Assembly (NCBI GenBank): GCA_964020975.1
Contig: OZ026616.1
Span: forward strand, 80,634,474-80,698,473
Source of the DNA: Hermodice carunculata
Taxonomy: Eukaryota > Annelida > Polychaeta > Eunicida > Amphinomidae
Direction of reading: 5' to 3'
DNA: 64,000 bases
Of the stretch, positions 21,146 to 31,578 are shown piece after piece. The translations under genes were made by a program, and so were the position numbers. Each line of letters opens with the position of its first letter. Within the stretch, counting starts at the first letter, position 1. The notes under the pieces are model-generated. The model was not told the DNA's origin, ran no database searches, and saw only the letters and a list, made by a program, of their open reading frames with translations.

Positions 21146-21700
21146 TTTAATGCACATTATGTTTTAGGTAGCCATATCTTGCCAAATTTCACTGCACATA
21201 ATGTTTTAGATGGGCCATATGTTTGAGGTTTCACTGTAAACTGTGTTTCGGTAAGCCATAGTGTTAAAAGTTTCATGCCCATTTATGTTTTAGATGGGCC
21301 ATATGTTTGAGGTTTCACTGTAAACTGTGTTTTGGTTAGCCATAGTGTCAAAAATTTCATGCCTCTTCATGTTTCAGATGGGCCATATGTTAGAGGTTTC
21401 ACTGCAAACTATGTTTTAGTGAGCCATAGTGTCAAAAGTTTCACGCCTCTTAATGTTTTAGATGGGCCATATGTTAGAGGTTTCACTGCAAACTGTGTTT
21501 TAGTGAGCCATAGTGTCAAAAGTTTCACGCCTCTTAATGTTTTAGATGGGCCATATGTTAGAGGTTTCACTGCAAACTGTGTTTTATTGAGCCATAGTGT
21601 CAAAAGTTTCACGCCTCTTAATGTTTTAGATGGGCCATATGTTAGAGATTTCACTGCGTATTATGTTTTGGGGCCACATCACACTATGCTTTAGGTGGGC
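21146..21700. repeat. 84-bp tandem repeat, six regular units
   Basis: TGGGCCATATGTT recurs at 21211, 21295, 21379, 21463, 21547 and 21631, an exact 84-bp period. Each unit carries GGTTTCACTGCAAACTGTG, GAGCCATAGTGTCAAAAG and TCATGTTTTAGA type words. Because 84 is a multiple of 3 the array reads through as a 28-residue repeat on the plus strand, and the minus strand is open as well. I see no sign that either is translated. Confidence 0.9.
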
Positions 21701-23066
21701 CCTATACATTTTAGTACATTTATGTTCAGGAAGGATACATGATGAAGTTTCACTACATATTATAGTAACTTTACATCCCACCACATGGTTTTATTAACCT
21801 CTTTTGAAATACTACAGATTACAGATTACAATTTATCACTCTGGATAGACCACAATAAAGATAAAGCAAGACTGTAATTGAGTCTGATTATTGACACGTA
21901 ACTATTGATAACCTATATCATTTTATCAACACTGGTACGGCCCACATGTACATTGCCTTTAAACTGTTCAAGCCTCCATTTGGCCGATATACAAAGTATG
22001 GATTTTCATCATACATTATCATACCTGAAAGTTGAGAGAAATGAATGTCAATAAAGAATGCTTTAATATGTATTCTGGAGTATGTGTACTCAAATTTCCC
22101 AGGAGTTTTTTTCTCTATTTTTCCCAGTCACATCCTGGAGCTGTGCTTTTTATGGTAGCCCACTAAAATTCTGTTCTTTTGAGAATTTAATAGTGGCCTA
22201 GGTTTATTTATCTAACTTTTTTTTAAATCATGAGTGTTTTATAAAACAACAAACTGAAATGTCAAAACTAAGGTCACTTCTGTGAAGTAAACACAGTAAA
22301 TGTAAATAAGAAGCTTGTTGCATAGGCAAGGACAGGGTGCAGAGTAGAAATGGTGGCAAATCTCAACTGGCACACCTTGATCTGAACAATTTGCTGGCTT
22401 TACATCTTAGTACACAAGTGCCACCTGGTGGAAGATTCACATAATGTTACCATCTCATTCCTATTAAGTACCCAGGTAGATGATGAAAATTTTAAAATGA
22501 GAGATTCCATTTTCCATCTAAATTTTGAACATCTTAACACTATTTTTTGCTTTTTAAGCGCAATAAAAGGGAAAGGGGTACCAGAAAAATTTAACACAGT
22601 ATCCCTTATTTACATCTTTCATTGCCATGTTCACTCCCATTTTCAGTTTTAGAAAATTAAAACATACTTTGATATTCTACAAATTCTATCTTTTTTTTTT
22701 TTTTTGTATAATACCTGTGATGTTTAAAATAATGGTCCATAATGCAGACTCAGTTAACTACAATTTTCTGAGGATCCAGCAGCAATAACAATATCGGGGT
22801 TGTATCAACAAGCCAATCTGTGCCCCAACTACTAAATGCATGTGTACAGATCTTATGAACATAACTTTCCCAACTGCATTTTGTTTAAAATACAAAAGAC
22901 AAAACCTCAACAGTAGCACCCAAAGCTCTAGTCTCCCATAAACAAAAATCAAAGACGAGATAATATTAACATCCACATTTGAGTAAAGCATTGATCAGTT
23001 TTCTAACTAGGTCAACATAACTGAACCCAGCGCAGTGTCAAGAGGCAGACAGATCTCCCACATGTA
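21701..23066. other. Unannotated stretch
   Basis: No gene called. On the minus strand, an acceptor-like TTTCTCTCAACTTTCAG at about 22027-22043 opens a 31-codon segment toward 21930, but no good donor follows. Overlapping short frames near 22400-22660 show no motif. Confidence 0.35.
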
Positions 23067-23317
23067 TTAACTCATTCTATACCAGTCCCTGATTTTTCCG
23101 TACATTTACCTAGACTTAAGACGACAATTGTATATTTCAATTCTTCACAAAAAGAGCTTTCATTCAAGTACCAACATGCCTATAGTCTTAAGTCAGTGGT
23201 TCTGGCACTGGCTGGCAAGTCATGCTGCAGCTGCCCTTGCAGCATCTGCAGCATGACTTGCCAGGTAGTGCCAAAACCACTGACCAAGGCCTGTCACCAT
23301 AGTATGGAATGAGTTCC
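23067..23317 (+). mobile_element. TTAA foldback MITE, CTCATTCC subfamily, long-hairpin copy
   Basis: It runs from TTAACTCATTCTATACCAG to GTATGGAATGAGTT. The central hairpin pairs GTCAGTGGTTCTGGCAC with GTGCCAAAACCACTGAC and GCAAGTCATGCTGCAGC with GCAGCATGACTTGCC. The stem differs entirely from the GTCAACAGC stem of the main family, although the flanks and the TTAA habit are shared. Confidence 0.8.
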
Positions 23318-23587
23318 AACAGCACCCAAGTATTCAATGTCATCTGCTGTGACATTTTTACTTAAATTTCAAGTTAACGGAAAAACAATTTTGCTGCGAA
23401 TTATAGATATAACAAATCCTGAAGGCAGGTGCCAGGTTAATAGTTTTCCTGGGTACTTGGAGGGTTGGATGCAGTTGGCCACAGTCATCCAGCCACTTGG
23501 TCTTATTTTGACCTGGACAGGGCAAAATGTTGTTAACCTGTACTGTTAATTCATTTGATACCAGTTTTGAATTTTCCTATACTTAGT

Positions 23588-23769
23588 CAGGGACAGATCT
23601 AGTCTTCAAAAATTTGTAACAAACAAAATATTTATTGGAAAAAACTAGCATAATGTAGTGGCCCATTAATAATTCACTTTAAAATATTTTAGCCATTTAC
23701 ACATTTTAGCAGCCAAAGTCAAGACACATTAGCCCTTGGCTAATTGGCTAATGGACAGAGTGGTCCCTG
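23588..23769 (-). mobile_element. hAT-like MITE with CAGGGAC ends, copy 2
   Basis: CAGGGACAGATCTAG at the left and GAGTGGTCCCTG at the right, 182 bp apart. The interior carries CATTAGCCCTTGGCTAATTG, the reverse orientation of 8627-8811. Confidence 0.6.
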
Positions 23770-23934
23770 CTTTGTTGCCCAGCTGTAAGATGATGCTTAC
23801 AGGGTCAAAATCTTCATACAGCTTTGACCTTGATCTATGTCATATTAAATGGGTTAGCCTTATTCATTACATTGTTGCTTTGTACCTGTCAACAAGATAT
23901 TCTGAAGTTTTCACCGATATTATTTTAACCCTTC

Positions 23935-24171
23935 CCCATTCAAATTGCCCAAAATGTGCAGATGTAAAATTGTCATCTGCTTTCTCCTTTTAAGTTAAAT
24001 CAATTAACTCATGTTAATAGTAAACCTTTGTGCTGAAAAATAGAGATAAGACCTTCCAAGTACACACAGTCCAGCCCAACAGCTTCGCCTGGCATGGGCT
24101 GGGTGCATTGTGTCGAAGCTGCACCAAGGAAAGCTGTTGACTCAGTCTTATTCTGACCAGGAATGGGTTAA
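23935..24171 (+). mobile_element. TTAA foldback MITE, CCATTC subfamily
   Basis: TTAACCCTTCCCCATTCAAA at the left and CTGACCAGGAATGGGTTAA at the right, both in TTAA. The core is GCCCAACAGCTTCGCCTGGC with the partial mirror CCAAGGAAAGCTGTTGAC. ATTGTCATCTGCTTTC corresponds to GTCGTCTGCTTC of the main family. Confidence 0.8.
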
Positions 24172-24258
24172 GAAAATAGGGAACTTCAATGTTTGAAGTA
24201 TAACACCAAAATTCATGATCCTGGAAATACATCCTGAAAGTGTTTTCTTTTTGTCTGG

Positions 24259-24361
24259 GGTTTTTTTTTTTTTTTTATTTATTTTTTTTTTTATTTTTTT
24301 TTTTTTTTTGGTTTTTTGTTTTTTTCTTTTTGTTTTTGTTTTTTTTTTTTTTTTTGGGGGG
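24259..24361. repeat. T-rich low-complexity tract
   Basis: About 100 bases of T runs broken by single A, G or C, ending in nine G. The Lys-rich 120-codon minus-strand frame across it is an artefact of this tract. Confidence 0.9.
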
Positions 24362-24384
24362 GGGCACAGGGAGTACTCACTCAC

Positions 24385-24491
24385 AGTATCAGGAATTGCT
24401 GAATGTGCACCACTTACCACTAACAATTGCTGATCATCAAATGCAACACAGGACATGACATCCAAAGGTTTGGGTTTTTTTTTAAATTTGT
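24385..24491 (-). CDS. Possible host exon, WD40-like peptide (partial)
   Basis: On the minus strand, an AG at CCTCGTCAG opens a frame reading KPKPLDVMSCVAFDDQQLLV. The 'D.V.CVAFDDQ.LLVSG' pattern resembles the first strand of a WD40 repeat, the unit of beta-propeller scaffolds. Two donors are possible: GTAAGTGG after 24418 and GTGAGTGAG after 24385; both leave phase 0. It lies on the same strand as the C2-like exon at 14927, but the phases do not join directly, so other exons would have to lie between. The acceptor has a poor pyrimidine tract, and a T-rich tract with no coding sense lies directly downstream. Function unassigned. Confidence 0.3.
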
Positions 24492-24959
24492 CTGACGAGG
24501 ACTTTTGCATGTATTTACAACAAGTAATTGGTTAATCAACATACAGCTCAGTTTGTGCATGTCCTTCCTATCATTCCACTGTTCCAGACCAAAGGATTTG
24601 CTTGAATGCACAGCACTACACCATGTACGCTGTACAAGTTTAGCACAAACTAGAAAAGATGATTTGCTGCATAGCAAATCAGTGTGTGTGTCTTTAAAGC
24701 ATATTGGTGTGGCAATGTACAACTCTTCCATAACACAGGAGTACAAGTTGGAATGGCATCTCTATCTATTACAGCTTTGAAGTTATTCAAGATTTAAAAT
24801 TTCTAATGGTGCTATTTAGCATAATTTAAATGGCTACAACTTTTGTTGTAGATTCATTAGATGCGCAATGGTCAATAACCCCCTAGTAGAAGTTGAAATG
24901 ACATCTCTATCTGTAATAGTTTTGCAGATAGTCAAGTTTTAAAATTTCAGATACCCCTA
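24492..24959. other. Unannotated stretch
   Basis: No gene recognised. Overlapping frames of about 100 codons on both strands (24420-24780) lack motifs. Confidence 0.35.
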
Positions 24960-25560
24960 ATATGCATAGTTTTAAATATCTTCATTCCTCTGTATAAAAC
25001 GGTCAAAGTCCTTGTATGGAGGTACAATCATGCACCCAAATCGGATGAAAATTGACCAAGTTATGGCAAGACGAAACTTTCAAAGGGCCAAATGACCTTG
25101 ACCTTTGCCCTTTCGAGGTTACATATTCTTATAAAAATGTGGAGTGTTGCAATACCTACAATTTGAGTCCAACATGATTAGAATTGGGTGGAAAATGGCC
25201 AAGTTATGACTGGATGAAACTTTCAAAGGTCCAAATGACCTTGACCTTTGACCTTTAGAGGTCACATATCAAATTTAAAATATGCAGGGTTGCAATAGCT
25301 ACAATTTGAGCCCAACATGATCAAAATTGGACAAAGACTGACCAAGTTATGGCTACAAGAAAGCCACCATGGAAAGTGGCCTTTGACCTTGAAATGACCT
25401 TTGACCTTGAGATGACCTCCACCTGAAGTGAACCTTAACCTCAAAAATGACATTTTGGCTTGAAGTTGACCTTTGACCTTGACATGACCTTTGACCTTGA
25501 CATGACCTTGACATTTGAGATGACCTTTACCTTGCTATGATCAAACTCCTATACACTCGG
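24960..25560 (+). repeat. Diverged repeat dense in TGACCTTTGACCT
   Basis: Three units of about 150 bp begin near 25010, 25150 and 25270 (AAAATGACCAAGTTATGGC, ATGACCTTGACCTTTG). They grade into a dense TGACCT array at 25371-25530. The 13-mer TGACCTTTGACCT occurs exactly at 25242, 25395, 25467 and 25485. Confidence 0.65.
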
Positions 25561-25751
25561 AACCACATCTACTATAGTTTATAAGATATTGAAGATTTAA
25601 AACTTTAATTAGCCCTCATTTGCATAATTTTGAAAAGCATGACCTCTCATTATAAAAAGGCCAGACTTTATCTATAGAAGTATAATTGTGCAAAGTTTAG
25701 AGTTTCTACATGTAATACTTTTCAAATGAAATGTTGGAAAAATTTGCCTGT

Positions 25752-25754
<3 letters not shown>

Positions 25755-25840
<86 letters not shown>

Positions 25841-25844
25841 AAAA
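25755..25844. repeat. GAAA microsatellite
   Basis: Perfect tetranucleotide GAAA repeat for about 90 bases, more than 20 units. Confidence 0.97.
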
Positions 25845-26407
25845 CAGAAAAGTGTGTGTCGACACAGACACTTTAACTATGTGGGTACTTTAAGCTGATT
25901 TGAGGAGTATAGGTTTACCAGACTTGTACATGACCTTTATACAAATCAAGACAAATTACCAGAACAGGAAAAACCATCTAAAAATGCAGTTGCCAAAGAT
26001 ATTATGTAACTTTTGTTATTTATGGCATTATTTTTCAGGCCAAAAAGCAATCACATAAGGCAGCTGGTCTCAGAGGTGCAGTAACATGGGAAAGATGGCA
26101 AAAGGGACATGGTAAACACGGTGTGAAAAGGCAGGTGGTCTTTTCTCACAGTAGTTTCTCAAAGCAGGTTTCACTGTACACAGTACTGTGCTTGAAAACT
26201 GAAGCAGACTTGACACAGTTTATTTCTAAGGGGATGACATTTAGAATGCATGTGTGCAGATCTTATCATTCAGTCATGCTGCATGCCATATAAAGTTTTC
26301 ACTTAAACTACTGTCAGTAATATCTCCTCACTATTTAGTATATGTGGAGTAAGCAATTAACAATACAATCAGTGATCTCTCATGAGCTTCCAGTATCCAT
26401 AGAATAT
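25845..26407. other. Unannotated stretch with MITE remnant
   Basis: GGCAGGTGGTCTTTTCTCAC and CAAAGCAGGTTTCACTGTAC at about 26129-26176 look like the right end of a mariner-like MITE whose left end may lie near 26060. Nothing else is recognised. Confidence 0.4.
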
Positions 26408-26650
26408 CATACTAACTACAGTGAGTGATATCACCATCCATATACATGGACTAACTACAGTGAGTGATATCACCATCCATATACATGGACTAACTACAGT
26501 GAGTGATATCACCATTCATATACATGGACTAACTACAGTGAGTGATATCACCATTCATATACATGGACTAACTACAGTGAGTGATATCACCATCCATATA
26601 CATGGACTAACTACAGTGGGTGATATCACCATTCATATACATGGAGTATC
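26408..26650. repeat. 39-bp tandem repeat, about six units
   Basis: The unit reads ACTAACTACAGTGAGTGATA then TCACCATCCATATACATGG. It alternates CATCCAT and CATTCAT variants. 39 is a multiple of 3, giving an open 13-residue repeat that I regard as incidental. Shares its core with 28155-28490. Confidence 0.9.
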
Positions 26651-26727
26651 CTATTAACTACAGAGTCCATGATATCTCATGACCATTAACAACATACAGA
26701 GTATCCTGCTAGCTATAGTGTGATATA

Positions 26728-26911
26728 AAGTGGTCCCCCTCTTATAAGGCCACCCCAAATGCACCAGAAAAGTGGCCTTATAAGAGGGGTGGTCTTTCCT
26801 GGGGGGTAAAATACAATGAAAATGGCATACTCGCCACATGGAAAAGTGTGGCCTTTGTAGAGGGGGTGGCCTCTCTTTGGGGGAGGGGAGCTTATAAGAG
26901 GGGGAAAACTG
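26728..26911 (+). mobile_element. Mariner-like MITE, CTTATAA type
   Basis: AAGTGGTCCCCCTCTTATAA at the left and CTTATAAGAGGGGGAAAACTG at the right, with TA flanks, 184 bp. An extra internal inverted word GTGGCCTTATAAGAGGGG near 26787 makes it partly self-complementary. Confidence 0.8.
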
Positions 26912-27044
26912 TAGCCATTAATGTCATCGAGATCTTACAGTACATAATTCTTTTAAGTGAACCTTCAAATATTAATGGACATCAGATGGAAGGATTTCTC
27001 CCAGTACAGGGATAAATCTGGTTCTGCAATCACTCTAGGATCAG

Positions 27045-27215
27045 GAGGTGCAAGTTTGTGCATCCTGGGTGTATAGTTTTGTACGTCTCCTGACATACAC
27101 TTTTTTTATACATCTCCTGGGTGTACGGTTCTGTACCTCTCCTGGCATACACTTTTGTACTTCCCCTGGGTGAACAGTTCTGTATATCCCCTGATGTACA
27201 CTTTTGTATGCCCAG
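27045..27215. repeat. About 60-bp tandem repeat, roughly three units
   Basis: CATCTCCTGGGTGTACGGTT, CTGTACCTCTCCTGGCATAC and ACTTTTGTA recur with C/T variation. Confidence 0.75.
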
Positions 27216-27310
27216 ACAGTTGCTGCAAGCCAGACACAGTTGACGGGACTGTCACAGGAGCATGAGACCTAGTGCTGGATAGCATGCAAGTGGTCTCATA
27301 CTATTAGTTA

Positions 27311-27439
27311 TTCACTGTTTTAGTATGAAATACAGGAAGTATCTCCCCCAAAGACAGCTGTATTACCCGAGGCGAAGCCGAGGGTAATGCAGCTGTCTTT
27401 GGGGGAGATACTTCCTGTATTTCACACTAAAACAGTGAA
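27311..27439. repeat. 58-bp-arm palindrome
   Basis: Arms 27311-27368 and 27382-27439 are inverted complements with two differences by eye, separated by a 13-base spacer (GAGGCGAAGCCGA). Each arm holds AGTATCTCCCCCAAAGACAG or its complement. A stem this long and this good suggests recent formation. Confidence 0.9.
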
Positions 27440-27446
27440 TGACGAT

Positions 27447-27839
27447 TTTATCCCATTTTTGATGATGTAATTTCATGCCAAAAAAATCTTCGCTGTTCAC
27501 CCCGCTGCTGCTGCAGTTCACTTCACAGTCTGCCATCATGTTGTCGTCTGCAGCGCGTCAAGGCTTGTATCGCGTGACAGAGACTTCTGGTGGCTGATCG
27601 ATGCACTAACTAGATAGGGAGATACAGCGAGAATACCACTGTATTCCCCGGCCTGTAACGAGAATACCGCTGTATTCCCCGGCCAGTAACGAGAATACCG
27701 CTGTATTCCCCGGTCAGTTTCAGGAATCGCGCTGTATTTCAACTTTGCAGTAATTAATGCTTAAATAAGGGTAATACAAAGAGTGTACCATAGCTATTAA
27801 CCAATCAGAAGCCAAGGATTCTATCAAAAATGGGATAAA
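27447..27839 (+). mobile_element. MITE-like element with 17-bp TIRs
   Basis: TTTATCCCATTTTTGAT (27447-27463) is exactly inverted at 27823-27839. The 393-bp interior holds a 31-bp tandem repeat (GAGAATACCGCTGTATTCCC, about three units at 27632-27725) and is richer in CpG than its surroundings. The superfamily is not assigned. It starts eight bases after the long palindrome, and the two may belong to one larger element. Confidence 0.55.
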
Positions 27840-27924
27840 TGTTCATGTATATGTACTCGGTGGATCCTGGAATAAATAGATGTTAAACTGTACTTCAGCA
27901 GTTCAAGCCTGGAACTTGTATTTT

Positions 27925-28078
27925 TTCAGCACAGGGATACTTTGGCCCCTGAAGCTAACGTACATGTATTTCTCACTTGGAGATTTAAAACAGAGAGATA
28001 CTTTAGCCCCTGAAGCTAAAGTATTTCCCACTTGGAGGTTTAAAACAGAGAGGTACTTTAACCCCTGAAGTTATGTAC
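27925..28078. repeat. About 55-bp tandem repeat, three units
   Basis: TACTTTAGCCCCTGAAGCTA, TTTCCCACTTGGAGGTTTAA and AACAGAGAG recur three times. Confidence 0.8.
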
Positions 28079-28154
28079 CTCATACTGGTGGCAAGATATA
28101 TGTATATATATATTTCAAAGGAGTGTCCTAACTAAAACTTGGACATAGTTAAGA

Positions 28155-28490
28155 AACCCTTCATTATACATGGAGTATCCTACTTACTACACAGTCAGTG
28201 ATATCTCATCACCATTAAGTATATATGGAGTATCCTACTTACTACAGTCGGTGATATCTCATCACCATTAAGTATGTATGGAGTATCCTACTTACTACAC
28301 AGTCAGTGATATCTCATCACCATTAAGTATGTATGGAGTATCCTACTTACTACACAATCCATGATATCACCATTAAGTATGTATGGAGTGTACTACAAAT
28401 TACAGTGTGTGATATCATTAATATACATGAAGTATCCTACTAACTACACAGTTTAGTATCCTACTAACTGCAGTCAGTGATATCTCCTCA
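28155..28490. repeat. 55-60-bp tandem repeat, five to six units
   Basis: The unit is GGAGTATCCTACTTACTAC, ACAGTCAGTGATATCTCATC and ACCATTAAGTATGTAT. The core CTACAGTCAGTGATATC is the same as in the 39-bp array at 26408, 1.5 kb away, so two arrays of different period come from one parent. Confidence 0.85.
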
Positions 28491-29804
28491 GCACCACATA
28501 TGCAGAGAGTATTCTACTGCTCAGAAGGCATCTAGAAAAACTGTGTGTACAGTTCCTGGTGGCTTGCACCACATCAAAAAAGCACAAAAATAATTACATC
28601 CCGTAAATATGTAAATAACCTGAGATATGCGTAATGGTTCAGAAGCTGTTTTTGCTTTCAAAAAATAAATAAATTGATTACAAAACTGCAAAAGTAAAAG
28701 TTTTAAGAGGTATAGTTTGACATGTTTCATCAACGCCATGACTCCTTCAGGAACTGTTAACAGAAGATCAAAGTACTTGTATACTGCAGAATAGCAACAG
28801 TGCTTCTGAGTTACAGTGATCAACTGAGCCGTCATGATCCTTATTTTTGTGCAAGGTCAGCCAAAAATTGAGCACCTAATAGGGAAAAAATTACCCAGGA
28901 TGTATTTGGTTGGGGTGGAAGCACATCTGATTACTATCATATCCTACATTTTTCACAACAGAACAGCTAGGAACAAGACCCTGTTGACAGCGACTGCTCT
29001 GACCATTATGCCCACAATAACTGGTCTAATTAGGTAGCCGTTTATTTAGTAATATATGCCACAATCATACTCATGATCCAAAGAGCATTGAGCCCTCCAC
29101 AAGTAAAACAAACAAGCTGAAACCACATGATGGCTCAAGCTTATGCATGATACGATCAAAAATCTTCATTGCCAATGTATTTCAATGTTTTTTTTCACTG
29201 TGACAAGACCCTAATGGCAAGCCCTTTGCATGATTATACTGTAGACAAAAGAACAATGTGAGGGAGGCAGTAGATTTCATGTAATGGCCTGTTACTCTTT
29301 CAAATCTTCTGTTTCACCTTTCAGTGCAGATTTCTAGGAAACACATTTTTACATGACATCTTAAATTTTGTGACAGCCTAGCTCAAAAAGTATTTGATCA
29401 ATTCTTACAAACTCAGTGGGATTTGGAAATTAGGATGTCATTTCTCAGTTTTTAGATATTCTGTTTCTTTATATGACTTTTGAAGCTCCAAAAATCAAGT
29501 ACTTGTCCAAGTCTGCCAAAAAACATTCGAATGCTCATAAAATAAACTGTCAAGTTTAAAGAATAACAAAAACTGCCTTCCTAAGTTATGATTTAATAGT
29601 ACAGAAAAACATAATTCATATTCATAAATTCCAAACCCAACAATGACAGCAAGAGATTCCAGACTTGCCAAAGCATCAACATTTATCTACCAATACCAAT
29701 GTGAAGAAACAAATTTCACTCCTGACTTGAGACAGGCAGTCACCCATAAAAGGCAACTGGTGCACAGGCTCCTCTGTAAAATTTTGACATAGGCTGTACT
29801 AGCC
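28491..29804. other. Unannotated stretch
   Basis: No gene recognised. The 104-codon minus-strand frame (28521-28835) and the 67-codon plus-strand frame (28834-29037) carry no known motif or splice support. Confidence 0.35.
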
Positions 29805-30200
29805 CAAATAGGAGAAGGTGGCTACCTGAGCAGAGAGAGGTCTGCCCCATGGAATTAACCTGGGAGGAGGTAGCTACCAGAGGAGAGAGAGGTCTATCCA
29901 TGGAATTAATCTAGGAGCAGGTAAAAACCAGGGAAGAAAGGTTCTCCCCTGTTATCAATCTGGAAAATGGTGGCTACCAGAGGAAGAGAAGGAGGTCTCC
30001 CCCATGTTAATTAATTAATCTGGAAAGAGGTGACTACAAGAAGAGAGAGGGGTCCCACCCACCCATCACGTAATTAATCTGGGAGCAGGTGGTTACCAGA
30101 GGGGAAGGTTTCCCCCATGTCATTAATTTGGGAAGTGGTGGCTACCAGAAGAGAGGGCCATCTCCCCCACGTAACTGACCTGGGAGGAGGTGGCTAAGCT
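29805..30200. repeat. 50-62-bp tandem repeat, about seven units
   Basis: The degenerate unit is GGTGGCTACCAGAGGAGAGA, then GGTCTCCCCCATGT, then AATTAATCTGGGAGCA. Length varies unit to unit, unlike the rigid 145-bp array. Confidence 0.8.
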
Positions 30201-30271
30201 TTGCTGTTCAGAAATTAAAATGCAAAGAAAACTTATAACATAAAATATACATGTACATTATTACCACTAAT

Positions 30272-30776
30272 AACTAGAACAGACTGATTTTCCAACAGAA
30301 AATCAAATGTCTCCCGGTGGAACACTTACGTCTCTGAATAAGCTACAGGTGATAACAAATTACAAATGACCAAGTTTGCTTGAAAATTACAATCCTATTT
30401 TAGCTCTCACCTAGATACATTACTATAGCAATTTTCATCAAGTTCTTCAAGACTTATTGCAGAGAAACCAATTTCACATAAATGACCCTGTGACCTTGAG
30501 AATTCGCACAAGGTCACCCAAATATAATCCCAACCTTGGTCTTACCTTGATACATAATCCTACCAAGTTTCATCAAATTCCATCCTGTTCTTCATGACTT
30601 ATCGAACGGAAACCAATTTCCCATAAGTGACCCTGTGACCTTGAGAATTTGCTCAAGGTCATCCAAACACAATCCCAACCTAGGTCTTGCCTAGATACAT
30701 AATCCTACCAAGTTTCATCAAATTCTATCAAGTCCTTCAAGACTTATCGCACGGAAACCAAGTGTTGAAGAACCTG

Positions 30777-30808
<32 letters not shown>

Positions 30809-30868
30809 GCGGAAGCAACAGACACTATAACAATATGTCCCCCGGCTTCCACCGGGAGACATAATTAT
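30272..30868 (+). mobile_element. Helentron-like element with 145-bp core, short copy
   Basis: It has the same ends as 4599-6356 (AACTAGAACAGACTG; TGTCTCCCGGTGGAA; 3' hairpin CCCGGCTTCCACCGGGAGAC) but only two core units (GACCC at 30484 and 30629). An (AAC)n tract replaces the AAC/AAG tract. The interval from the first GACCC to GTTGAAGAAC is 280 bp here and 1440 bp in the long copy: exactly eight units of difference. Confidence 0.8.
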
Positions 30869-31034
30869 TAGTGTCCCTGGACAGATTGAACACCGGAGAA
30901 GAAACCTCCATTATATACTTTCACATTATCCTAACACTATCACAATCATGGTAACACTCAAGAAAACACAGCAACACTTCATCTGTTTCCAGGCTTAAAA
31001 AACTGAAGCAGATGCGAAAGAGGGGTTGAGTCAC

Positions 31035-31262
31035 TTAACCCTACCCCCCTTAAAATAGCCAAAATCAGCTGGTATTGCAATGTCGTCTGCTTCCCTGTTT
31101 TCACCTAATTTCAACTGAGATAAAAAACAATTTGACTAAAAATTGTACAAGGGATCTATTAAGATCACATACTTAAGGTCAACAGCTTTCTTTGGCATGG
31201 GTTAGCACCCCACTCAAGCCAAGGAAAGCTGTTGACTCACTAATTCAAGGGAAAAGGGTTAA
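31035..31262 (+). mobile_element. TTAA foldback MITE
   Basis: The left end is TTAACCCTACCCCCCTTAAA and the right end is AAGGGAAAAGGGTTAA. The palindrome pairs GTCAACAGCTTTCTTTGGC with GCCAAGGAAAGCTGTTGAC. Confidence 0.8.
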
Positions 31263-31278
31263 CAGACATAACATGGTA

Positions 31279-31578
31279 CACTGAAACCTCATTATAAGTC
31301 AAATCCCCTTTCTATTTGACTCATTTAACATACATACAGTGGTACTTGCTGTATGCAACCACTGCTGTGAGCAGTCGCATTGCTTTTTGTGGTCACTAGG
31401 CTCAGACATAGGAGTCAATTTCTTTGTTAAATATACCTGTGGTGACAGGTCACCTGCTGTATGTGGCCACTTTTTCTTGGCAGAAGAGGTGGCCACATAC
31501 AGCAGGTACCACTGTATTCAGATATATGATACATTTTGTACACAACAGATGGCACCATCACAATGAAGTTTCATTGTT
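31279..31578 (+). mobile_element. Mariner-like MITE interrupted by another
   Basis: CACTGAAACCTCATTATAAG at the left and CACAATGAAGTTTCATTG at the right match 12397-12560. The copy is split by the CAGTGGTAC-type MITE at 31337-31514. Confidence 0.75.
31337..31514 (+). mobile_element. Mariner-like MITE, CAGTGGTAC type, nested
   Basis: TA-flanked, 178 bp. CAGTGGTACTTGCTGTATG at the left mirrors CATACAGCAGGTACCACTG at the right. The flanking TA dinucleotides lie within the outer element. Confidence 0.85.

Noticed and set aside
21930-22043. Minus-strand exon with acceptor-like TTCTCTCAACTTTCAG
   Set aside because: The segment is open for 31 codons but no acceptable donor follows, and the peptide is not recognised.
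24148-24510. Lys-rich 120-codon frame as a whole protein
   Set aside because: The Lys run is the complement of a T-rich tract. Only the short WD40-like part upstream of it is kept, as a weak exon candidate.
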